64,000 nucleotides of DNA from assembly GCA_010015655.1 (NCBI GenBank), contig ML976675.1:124001-188000 (forward strand), in the 5' to 3' direction. The stretch comes from Bimuria novae-zelandiae CBS 107.79. Lineage: Eukaryota; Ascomycota; Dothideomycetes; Pleosporales; Didymosphaeriaceae. The position numbers and the translations under genes are program-made. The notes beneath the pieces are model-generated. The model had not been told where the DNA came from. It saw only the letters and a list, made by a program, of their open reading frames with translations, and made no database searches. Each line of letters starts with the position of its first letter. Position 1 is the first letter of the stretch. Shown piece by piece: positions 33,143 to 43,079 of the stretch.

Positions 33143-34042
33143 TAAATGGATTGGGTCGAGGGGCCACGGTTGGGTCTAACTAAGCAGAACACCAAAATTC
33201 TAAACTTTAAACTCTTTATAACTTAATAAATATAGGAGCTGTCACGGTATTTCTAGTATCCGCAACACCTTGGCTACACTATTGCCGAAACACTAGTGCT
33301 AGCCCGTGCACCCCTGCACATTCTATCCACAGTCCCTATTTATATAGCCTTGTCTGCCTGTATTCCTGCTCCTTAGCTATCCTCTTGTATTACACCTGAG
33401 TATGTACACAGTAGCCTAGTTAATCAAGCTCTCTGAGTTCCTGATTTAGCGACCTGTAGTCTCTCGTGACAGGAGCTATTCTTATGCAATTTTAATATAA
33501 GGTATATGTCCGTACGCAGTACGGGCAGCTACCTAATGCGATGTCTTAAGACAGGTGACAATGGTTATGTAATACTGCACAGGCAAAGGCATAGACCATA
33601 GTCACCGTGCGCGAGCATCAATCCTTATAACCCCCTTTCCTCCGTATGTAGAATAGAGAGACAAGACTTGAATACCAGACCCTTTTCTCACCCGTACCAT
33701 CGTACAACTATCTAGCCCTATCATATCGCGATATGTTTGGCTTAGTATAGCCCATTCAACAGTATATATATATAACTCTAAAAAAAGCCTATATTTTTAA
33801 TTTATTTTAGAGAAAAATTATTCTTTAGTAATATTTTACGTCTTTGTTTAGGATGCACGACTTAATATACTATATAATTTTTTAAAATTAAATATATTAC
33901 TATTAATACATATATATACCTTATATTAAAATTGCATAAGTATAGCTCCTTTATTTATAAAGTTATAGAGAGTTTAAAGTTTAGAATTTTGGTGTTCTGC
34001 TTAGTCAGACCCAACTGTGACCCTTGCGACCCAACCCATTTA
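33143..34042. mobile_element. 900-bp element with about 129-bp terminal inverted repeats, no coding capacity
   Basis: The left arm (33143-33239 plus 33477-33507) and right arm (33914-34042) are reverse complements over about 129 bp with scattered transitions. They share TTGGGTCG, TTGGGTCTRACTAAGCAGAA and TGCAATTTTAATATAAGG. The left arm is split by a 232-bp solo LTR. Outer ends read TAAATGG, with TA possibly the target duplication. The middle shows no open frame. It lies inside an A-family LTR. Class unassigned; likely a non-autonomous DNA element. Confidence 0.8.
33240..33471 (+). repeat. Solo LTR, 232 bp, GGAGC target duplication
   Basis: Begins TGTCACG and ends CGTGACA, perfect 7-bp terminal inverted repeats with the TG..CA ends of an LTR. 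It is flanked by GGAGC on both sides (33235-33239, 33472-33476). Removing it restores exact alignment of the host TIR arm with its partner arm, which independently proves the insertion borders. The parent retrotransposon family is not otherwise seen in the window. Confidence 0.9.
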
Positions 34043-34114
34043 CAAAGCTTATATAGGATAAAGAAGAGTTAATAATAGCTTACGCGTATTAAGAACAGTG
34101 TTAGTATTAAAGGT
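34043..34114 (-). repeat. Internal piece of A3 3' LTR
   Basis: Matches the A-family LTR (TAATAGCTTACGCGTATTAA, GTTAGTATTAAAGG), continuing from 33142. It is cut by the copia LTR at 34115. Confidence 0.7.
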
Positions 34115-34356
34115 TGTTGGCTTTAAACCTGCGCAACACTGCTACGGCTTTTACCGCCATGCAGTTTGCCTATAGTTTATTACGCAGTTTGCCTGTAGTT
34201 TATTGCGCTAGTCCTAATTAGGCTAGCAGGGGACAAACCACGCTCGATAAATACTTCTTATAATAGCCTACTATAATAGATCTGCAATCAAGAATTAAAT
34301 TAATACTATATTATTACAACGAAGTCTTGATCCAACAGCCTATTGCCGTATTAACA
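34115..34356 (+). repeat. 5' LTR of the copia element
   Basis: 242 bp, equal in length to 46474-46715. Differences are almost all C/T or G/A. Confidence 0.92.
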
Positions 34357-34619
34357 CTAATTAGTGGTTGCTACACCACAGATTAGCAAGATATACTGTG
34401 TACAGGGAATCTCAGCGCACGTTTCAGGCTAAGTATTCTGGCGATAGAAGCGGTTAGCGCATGCCTCCTCCCCTACCAAGGCCCAGGATACAGCATCGCT
34501 AGTGCGAAGTACAGGTACGACAAGCTCACTGCTATCCTGTATCAGGATTAGCGGCACCTCGTATTTAAAGGATCTCTCCGCCTGGATTGTCCCTACCAAG
34601 GCTTAGTTTAGAAGGAGAT

Positions 34620-35221
34620 TTGCGTCAACCACGCTAACTCTTGTTAAATTATACTAATTATAGGCCTACATCTAAAACGCTATTATAAAGTACACCTAAA
34701 TAAAGGATCGCTCGTAGTACCTAGACAAGATAATTTACAAGGACTAGTACGCTAACTAAGATTTTAATATCGCCAACGCTACTATTAATACAGACAAACT
34801 TAACACTATAGCTATTAACTAGATAATACAGGTAGAAGAAGATAACATATTTAACCTATTTTTACTACTTAAGTTTAAGGAGTATTTCGAGAATTTTACC
34901 CGCGATCTCTTTAACAGGATTAATAAGCGTATCTAAAAAGCACTTAAAGAGCTCCTCTGCTAGCAAGGTATCTATATTAAGCAAAGTAATAGTAATAATC
35001 TCCCTAACTAATTTGCAGAACTTCTTACATTAACCACTGTCTTAAAATAGCCTACTAAGTATCTTAAGCTTATAAGGCTCTGCGAAGGCTTCAAGTGCCA
35101 CTAGATTATAAATAATAAAGAATAATAGTGGCAGCAGCGAGCTCCGCTAGGTAGAGGATTATTATTATTATTATAACCTGGATTTACGCCTGTGCAGAAT
35201 AACTCTTATTTACTTACTAAC
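34620..35221 (+). pseudogene. copia gag, first part (before A2 insertion)
   Basis: AT-rich coding relic between the 5' LTR and the A2 insertion. Read through stops, the downstream continuation is at 41990. Motifs are weak here; assignment rests on position. Confidence 0.55.
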
Positions 35222-35695
35222 TATTAAGTCTAACAGGGTAGCTAATCCCTAGGGGCTAAGGTTGGTTCTCGGGCAGGAGCGGTGGCGATAGGACGAGGGG
35301 TCTTAATAGCTTGCGCGTATTAAAGGGGTGTTAGTATTGAAGGTGTGTACAGCATAATTAAATTAACAAGGTTACTTAGTTAGATCCAAACGATAGATTA
35401 ATAAACAGGTTAAACACGAGGTGGAAGAGTCCATCCTCATGTTCCTATATACTTAACATGCTTGACTTACTCGCTTTAAGCATGTCAAGCGCAGCCTTAG
35501 CTTTTTACACATGCTTAACTTACTCGCTTTAAGCATATTAAGCGCAGCCTTAGCTTTCTGCATATGCTTAACTTGCTCGCTTTAAGCGCTTCGAGTAGTC
35601 ACGTGGCCTGCCTATTGCTGTGCCACTATTAGCTCCCATAAGACCTTAGTCGTCTCAGAATATTAGCCTAATAATGCTAAATATAGATCCTAACA
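35222..35695 (-). repeat. 3' LTR of gypsy A2 (474 bp)
   Basis: Holds three copies of a 53-bp unit starting at 35458, 35511 and 35564, each with ATGCTT..AAGCAT hairpin potential. The terminal TG reads TA by RIP. Confidence 0.92.
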
Positions 35696-35793
35696 TTATC
35701 CCCTCTCTCCAACGATTCGTCCTCGAATCACATAACCTGTCTTACTAAATAGATAAAGTTCGGTTGCCCCGCTTCTTAGTACGCTTTACTATA

Positions 35794-36297
35794 ATGTCTT
35801 CCGCTAAAGCCCGCGCTATCCGTCTTAGCATTAAAACTTGCTATAATAGTATTATTTATCTTATCTCTTGTAATTATTACTTACTTTCTAGCTCTAAGTG
35901 CATCGTCATGCCGTTATCTAATCCTAACGCCTATCTAAAGTATTCTAAGTGCATCCGTGCGCAAAAGCCTTGCGTAAACTTATTATAGGCATTATTAGAC
36001 AAGACTCGTAATAAGTATAAAAAGAAGGTGGATGCGGATAAGAAATTGTTAGCAAAAGTGTTAATCTAACTTTTACGAAATAAGAAGATATTATAGCAGG
36101 CTAAAGAGCGTGCTAAGAAGAAGGCGTAATACTTTATATCTAAAATAGATGCTGCTAGAGAGTTAGAAGCAGAGGCTGCGTTAGAGGACTATCTTATTAT
36201 AGCAGCTACTATTAGCTTCTCTCCTCTAATGTAGTCGACACTAGGGTTATTAAATAATTACTCTAGTACCTTTCCTACAACCGCGAGCGGCTCTTAG
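35794..36297 (+). pseudogene. Antisense accessory ORF of gypsy A2: Zn2Cys6-like cluster with two Cys-to-Tyr changes
   Basis: 167 codons in one frame from ATG 35794 (MSSAKARAIRL) to TAG 36295-36297, opposite in strand to gag-pol and directly inside the polypurine tract, with four internal TAG/TAA stops. The cysteine region reads SCNYYLLSSSKC, 13 residues, then YSKCIRAQKPC. Treating the two Tyr codons (TAC, TAT) as RIP products of Cys codons gives CX2CX6C-X13-CX2CX6C, the Zn(II)2Cys6 layout with a long loop. A Lys/Glu/Ala-rich, helix-prone region follows (about residues 70-130). The sequence differs from the gypsy A antisense ORF, but position, strand, cysteine plan and tail agree. DNA-binding role inferred. 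Confidence 0.65.
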
Positions 36298-36359
36298 GTA
36301 TATTCCTGTAGTATTATTAGAGTAATTATTTGTAGTTTGCTAAGTTTTCTTTAGGTTCT

Positions 36360-39300
36360 TATGTGTTCTCGCTATGTAGGTATCTTTTCTATTTAATAAG
36401 ATATATGCGTGGCTAATCCGTGTGTTATAGTATTTGTTTAACTTCGAATTTGTTCTCTTCCTCTGGTTAGTAATAGAAGGTGGTTTCGACTGGTGTCTCT
36501 GGGTCGGCTGGTTCCAATTGGTCTATATAAAATACTAGGTGTATCTTGGCGTCTAGTAGTAGTTCCAATCTATAGTTGACCGGTGATATTTGTTTGGAAA
36601 TGAAAAATAGTCTAACCTTAACATGATCCAGTTTCTTATGCTTTTTCTTTTGGGTTTGAAGATTTTTCGTAAGTAGATATGCTTTATCCCCCTTCTTCAG
36701 CTAAGGTGCCGTTTTTCGTTTCTTGTTAATATAGGAAATGCTTTGCTGTTGAGCTTTCTTGAGGTTTTCTTAGAGTTGTTAATGTATTTCTTTTATTCTT
36801 GTAGCCGTGTTGATGGCTTCTTCTGTTCTGATAGTAGTAGGAAATGTCTAATCAAAGAGATATGGATGTCTTCCGTGGTTTACATAGAACGGTGTATATC
36901 CAGTTACTGCTAATATCTTATTGTTATATGCTAATTATGCTATTAGTAATAAGGAAATCTAGTTATTTTTCTGGTTATTACAGTAGATGCGTAGGTACGT
37001 TTCTATTGTTTAATTCGTACGTTCTGTTTGTCCGTCCGTCTGTGGGTGGTAGGCTATTAATAGTTTTCGTTTTATTCCAATAAGTGCCATGAGTATTGTC
37101 CAGTAGTTTAAAGTAAAGAGCTTGTCTCTGTCACTAATAATTGTCTTTAGAATACCATGGTGTCGTATAAGTTGATCTAGGATGAGAAACGCTAGTTCCT
37201 TAGCTATAATCGTTTTTTAACATGGTAGTAGTTCCACGTATTTGGTAAATCTGCATATAATTACTAATATCGAGTCGTAGCTCATTCCTGTTGTTGGGTC
37301 TTTTGACTTAGGTAGTCCAGTTACAAAGTCTATTGCGATGTCTTCCTATGGTACCGTGGGTATCTAGATAACTTGCATTTCTCTATACTTAAGATGTGTT
37401 GCGTGTTTGTTGCGTTAGTATTCTGTATATTTACGTATGTAGGTTGCTACTGCTTCCTTAATTCCTTTAAAGCTGTAGTTCCTCTGAATTAGTTCTATTG
37501 TCTTTTTAATTCCAGGGTGTCCGTATATAGGGTCGTCGTGGTATTATTATATAACCTCTATCTGTTGTTCCTTAGGTACTTCTCGTGTGAGTACAAGGAG
37601 TTGATTGAGTTCTGCCGTGGGTTCTAAAGAACTATTAGGATGTTGTTTTAGTATTACGGAGTAGGTTTTAACTTTGTCCCCTGTAAGATCGTGTTGTTAG
37701 CTAAGTGCGTCTACTTGTCTATTTTCTTTACTAAGTGTGTATACGATCTTGAATTTATATTATCTAAGCGTTTTTAACTATCTTGTCTGCCTTAGCGTAA
37801 GTTCCTTCGTGGTCGTGAAGCGTGTAAGGTTCTTATAGTCTGTGAAGATCTTAAGTGTAGAGTAGCTAAGAGCGTAGATTCTCTAGTGCTTTAGTGTTTT
37901 AATAATTACGTATAGTTCTTTGTCGTGTACGTCGTATCGTGCTTCCGTGTTAGTAAACTTGTATAAGTAATATGCAATAGGGTGCTATTTACTATCTTTC
38001 TCTTATTTTACGCAGGTGCCTATTGCGAGGTCGCTTGCGTTCGTTTCGATTCGTAGTGGTTTTCCATCCCTAAAGTAGATGAGTACTAGTAGCATAATGC
38101 ATGTAGTTTTTAAGAGTTAGAACGACATTTTATACTTTATAGTCTATACGAATAGTGTGTCCTTTCTTATAAGGTTTATAAGGGGTATCGTGATCTTTGC
38201 ATAGTCCTTAATAAATTATTAATTAAATCTATAAAATCCTAAGAATTCTTAGATGTTCTTCGCCGTCTTTAGTATTAGCTAGTTCTTAATATATTTAATC
38301 TTGTTAGATGCGACTTTAATTCCTTCTGTGCTAATAACGTGTCCTAGGAATTTAAGTTATATTACGTGCTATTTGCACTTCTTTGGCTTAATTCTAAGGT
38401 GTGTCTTGTCTAATGCTGTTAACACTGTCTGTATATACAGAACATAATCTAAATCGTTCTCTAAGTAAACGAGTATATCGTCTATATATGCAATAACGAA
38501 TATGTCTAGATAGTTACGGAGTACGTAGTTAACTAGTGCTTGGAAGTTTGCCGGTGCGTTAGTAAGTCTAAAAGGCATAACTATGTATTCGAATAGTCTA
38601 TAGCGTGACCTAAACGCTGTCTTCCACTTATCACCTTCCTTAATTTATATAAGGTGGTATCCATCTCGTAAATCTATTAGTGTAAAACGTTTAGCTCTTG
38701 AGAGTCGGTCTCTTAATTCTGAGATATTTAGTAGTAGGTATTGATTTTTAATCGTCATGTCGTTAATCTTCTAATAGTTAACATATGGTCATAGTGTGCC
38801 ATCTTTCTTTATAACAAACATAAAAGGGCTAGCTACTAGTGACTTTAATGGTCGTATGTATCCTTTCGCGAGATTTGTCTTGATAAATTCTTTCTCTTGT
38901 TAGAGTTCTTTTTTAGTCTTGCCATATAGTAGTCTAAAGGGTGGCGTTTTCCCTTCTACTAGGTCTATCGCTAGATCCTAGGGCTAATATTCTGGAAGGT
39001 TTGCTTTTCCTTCTCTCTCGGTGAACATATGATTCCATGCTCGATAGCATTCCGGAATTTTATGGTTTGTGCTTTCATCCATCTTCTTGCGCTCTGTGAC
39101 CTGGTGGTTCCTATCAGCGTCTGCCAAGGGTTTCTTCCGTTTTTCGACTGTTTGTCGCGAGACTATAGTGTTAATAGCTCTCTTATCTACTATCATGCTC
39201 TGTTAATGCGTAGGCTTTACTTGCAATACACAGTTACAGCGCTTAAAGAATAGCTTTTTTCTTTCTTAGTTAATTGTGGGATTGTACTTCCTTAACTAGG

Positions 39301-40560
39301 GTAGTTTTAAAATTACGTCGTGATTAGCTTCCTTAATAATGTCAAGGGTAATTAATTCCTAGTGTCCCTAGATCGTGAGGGTAGTTTCGACCTCGTATTT
39401 AATTGTTGCTTTGCTAGGCATTAGTTGTCTATTCGCGACATGAATAGCATAGGGCATGGCCTTCTTACGCTTATAGAGTCCTGCTCTATTAAGTGCTTTT
39501 CTTGACACATAACTTCCCTGTGCTCCTAAGTCTAGCATGGCTTTTATCTATGTTTCTTTAAGCTATACCGATAGCTTGATTAATGCCTAACTATTTATAG
39601 TATTTAGTTCTCTAAAGGCGTCTTCCCTCCTAAGCCTAGGTCTAAAAAAGACGTCTTTTCTGTGGGTAGCTTTATAGGATTAAGGTGTCCTTCCTTCTTC
39701 TCCTCCTAAGGCTGCTACTAGGCCTTTTCTAAGAGAGCTTCACTGTCTTCTTTCTTCGTTACCATTTTAATCCTAAGGGTCGTAGTCCCTTTCAGTATGT
39801 AATTAAACCCATACTTTTCTTTTTACTTTTTGTGTTCCTTACACTTAGGGTGTAAGTATATTTGCTATTTATCAAATGCGCATTTTCTATTAACTAGTAG
39901 CAATATTACTTAGTTTAACGCTTAGTTAAGGTGTAGAAAGTATCGCGTTTTGCGCTTGTCCTAGAGGTAAACGTTATAATAGGTAATAAGGTAGTTAAAC
40001 TACTCCTATCTACATTATTAATACGTTTAGGGAAAGTAACTGTATTCCTTAGCTTAGTAATAAATGGTACATTAGTCTTCTTTATAGAGGGTCTATTGTA
40101 TGGTCTCATGCGTAGGGTTATGGTGGTCTAGGTCGTACTGTAGTTCGTAGTTCGGGCTTTTGTTTAGGTATTTCTTCTTGGGGTCTTCGTGGGCGTAGCG
40201 GTGGTCCGCCATTTCTCGTGCCGCTTTACTAACTAGGTCGGGTTAGTAAGCGTGAAAAAATGCTTCTACGTAGTCTTGTCGTTCTATCGCTGTAAACCCA
40301 AAATCTCCTTCCCTTGGTTAGTGTTTTTCTAAGAAGTTAAAAACATTCGTTGTCTTACTAGTAACAGGTTTGCTCTAGCTAGGGTAAGGTATAGAAGATT
40401 AAGGTATTAGTTTCTTCTTTTTTCCTTTATTATCCGAACTTTCGTGTGCATCCTCGTAGAGTTGTAAGTTAGGTAATTCTAATTACTCTAATTTTTTGTC
40501 GTAGATATTAATCTGCTTAATAGCGTCTATTACCTGCTATTCTTCGTTGGTGGTTTCTTT
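36360..40560 (-). pseudogene. pol of gypsy A2
   Basis: Minus-strand relic with chromodomain/integrase end near 36400-37600, RNase H near 37700-38100 and RT near 38350-38950. The RT stretch MPFRLTNAPANFQALVNYVL then AYIDDILVYLEN (about 38480-38578) is stop-free for 69 codons and keeps the YIDD catalytic box. The rest contains many RIP stops. Confidence 0.82.
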
Positions 40561-41500
40561 TTTGTTGACGAATAGTATATTTAACTGTCTAATAACCTTG
40601 TTCTTAGATCTGTAGTTCCTAGTAATATAACCTAGTTTGCCATATGTAAAGCAAGTGCGTGTCTTGGTTCCCTGGCGTCGGGTTCTATCTAAGATACGCT
40701 TGTTATCTTTTAGCTAGTAAGGGCCTGTTCCTCTTTCTTTCTTTCTAATTATGACGTTAAGCTGCCCGTAGTGGATTCCTTCTATAGGCTGTGGTCCATA
40801 GTTGTCTTATTACTGCCTTAGTTAGTAGTTAGTCCTTGCAGGTGGTCCTGCATATCTTTAGGATTGGTTCTAGCGTAGATCGCGTTCTAGCTCGTACCAT
40901 GCTTTGTTAATTCGAATTGCTTCCTTAGATAGTTCTTCTAATGTATTAGTCTTAGCTCTAGTGCGTAGGAGTTCCTCGCGCACGGTCCTTTTTAGTCCTT
41001 TATAATATATTGTTATAAGGGTAGCGTTGTTCTAGTTAATTTAATCTATATACTTGCGGAATTTAGAGTTGTATTCTACTGCAGAGCGTACCTGTCTAAG
41101 GCTTTAGATAGTTCGCTTGGCAATAGCTTCTTAGTTAGTAACTTTAAAGTATTATTTAACTTTCTTATAGAACTTATTATAGCCTTCTATAATCTAGTTA
41201 GTTGCGTTATTAGTGTTGTTGTCTCTAGCCAGATATTAGTTAAGATAAGGTTAAATTTATTTTAAAATATTTCCTTTTATAAAGGTTATAGTAAACACGG
41301 TCTTGTTAGCGTTATCCTAGTCCTTATCCTTTATTCTATAGAAGTAAAGGTTAAGCTATAAGATCTAAAGTTCCGTGTGCTTGCGGTCTCCGTAAAAGAA
41401 GTTAGGTTTACTATAAGTGCCTCCCTTAATAGTCGTGATACTATCCTTAGGGGTATCTATAGGTATATCGGAAAGGTTATCGTATCCGCTTATGTTAAGG
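40560..41500 (-). pseudogene. gag of gypsy A2
   Basis: The zinc-knuckle relic (about 40615-40665, minus strand) reads CFTYGKLGYITRNY, where the family has CFTCGKLGHIARDC; Cys, His and Cys have become Tyr. The upstream capsid part aligns with gypsy A gag. Confidence 0.75.
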
Positions 41501-41510
41501 GTGTTTAAGA

Positions 41511-41984
41511 TGTTAAGTCTAACAGGGTAGCTAATCCCTAGGGGCTAAGGTTAGTTTTCGGGTAAGAGTAGTAGCGATAAGATAAGGGGTCTTAATAGCT
41601 TGCGCGTATTAAAGGGGTGTTAGTATTAAAGGTGTGTATAGCATAATTAAATCAACAAGGTTGCTTAGTTAGATCTAAACGATAGATTAATAAACAGGTT
41701 AAACATAAGGTGGAAGAGTCTATCCTTATATTCTTATATACTTAACATGCTTAACTTGCTCGCTTCGAGTATGTTAAGCGCAGCCTTGGCTTTCTGCATA
41801 TACTTAACTTGCTCGCTTCGAGCATGTTAAGCGCAGCCTTGGCTTTCTACACATGCTTGACTTGCTCGCTTCGAGCGCTTCGAGTAGTCACGTGGCCTGC
41901 CCATTGCTGTGCCACTATTGGCTCCCATAAGACCTTGGTCGTCTCAGAATATTAGCCTGGTGATGCTAAATACAGATCCTAACA
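41511..41984 (-). repeat. 5' LTR of gypsy A2 (474 bp)
   Basis: Same length as 35222-35695. The same 53-bp repeat occurs at 41747, 41800 and 41853. It retains more CpG than its partner. Confidence 0.92.
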
Positions 41985-41989
41985 CTAAC

Positions 41990-42960
41990 CTTGCTAAGTT
42001 ATACACGCTAGAGCAAAAGTATTTAGGTAATAAATACGACATACTTAAGACGAAGATTAAGGTGTTTAACGACCTCTACACCAAGGTTAGGATTAATAAG
42101 GATAAGCAGTACAAAATAGCACTCTCTATTATGCTTACTAGCCAAGCGCTTTATTATTACTACGATTATATTGCTCCCTAGGCGCTTACGCTTACTTATA
42201 ATACAATGCTTAACAAGCTACGCACGTACTTTAACACCACATAAGCTTACTAGATATACCTCTAAGAGTGGCATAGCACTACGCTTAAGAGCGTTATAAC
42301 TACTAATCCTAAGAAAGACCCTATAGAGTGTCTTAAAATAGTTATTAGTAAGATAAACATGCTCTATTAGGCACTATTTCAGGACTAAGGTAAAAGCTAT
42401 AATTAGTATTTGCTTACGTAATAGCTCCTTAGCGCATGTCGTAGTATTAAAGTAATTACTATAGCTTGCTTAAAGCTAGCGACCATATTTAAAGGTGTCG
42501 CTATAGATCTCCGCAACGTAGTTAGCATGTAGTTAAGCTATTATCTTAATAGCCAGTTTCTATCACAAGATGTAGATAAGCAGTATTACACTAATTACTA
42601 CTATATTCGTAATAATTAACAAGCTACAGGATTATTAGATAATAACTACTATAGCTACCACTATTAAGGTTAAGGCGGATCGCGCGGCAATTAATTTAAT
42701 AATAATAACTATTAGTTAAACTACTTAGGTAATCGCTGTAATAAGACATGCTTTATCTATAAGTAGCCTAAGTGCTAGTTAACTTAACACTTAAAGAAGG
42801 AGCGCATGGAGCATTACTAACGCTATAACTAATACGCTTAAGATAATCCTGATACCCTAAGCTATAAAGTGTTTCTCGCTAGCTATAAAGGCATAGAGCT
42901 TAAAGACAGCGACGGCAGTAATAATAATACTAGTAATAATAATACTAGTAATAATAATAT
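41990..42960 (+). pseudogene. copia gag, second part, with CCHC finger relic
   Basis: Opens with YLGNKYDILKTKIKVFNDLY and VRINKDKQYKIALSIML (about 42025-42145), typical of copia gag. A zinc-knuckle relic reads RCNKTCFIYK then PKC (about 42730-42780). The frame is broken by RIP stops. Confidence 0.75.
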
Positions 42961-43079
42961 TAAAGTATATTTTACTAACTAAGTCTACTTAACTATATCT
43001 TACGGTAAGGTTAACGGCGACGCTATTATCTCTAGCCTTAATAACGCTGCCGCACTTTATGTAATTATAGGTAATAATC

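Larger units (their letters stand above)
35222..41984 (-). mobile_element. Complete Ty3/gypsy retrotransposon 'A2' nested in copia gag, CTAAC target duplication
   Basis: 6,763 bp on the minus strand. Both LTRs (35222-35695 and 41511-41984) are 474 bp, and CTAAC flanks each side (35217-35221, 41985-41989). The polypurine tract is GGAGAGAGGGGATAA on the minus strand (35696-35710). gag-pol is related to gypsy A. An antisense Zn2Cys6-like ORF lies at 35794-36297. The LTR shares its 3' half with gypsy A but has a different U3. Confidence 0.95.

Noticed and set aside
35458..35586. Regular 53-bp repeats considered as a CRISPR-like array
   Set aside because: Three contiguous units without unique spacers, located in LTR U3 and present in both LTRs; a eukaryotic tandem repeat.
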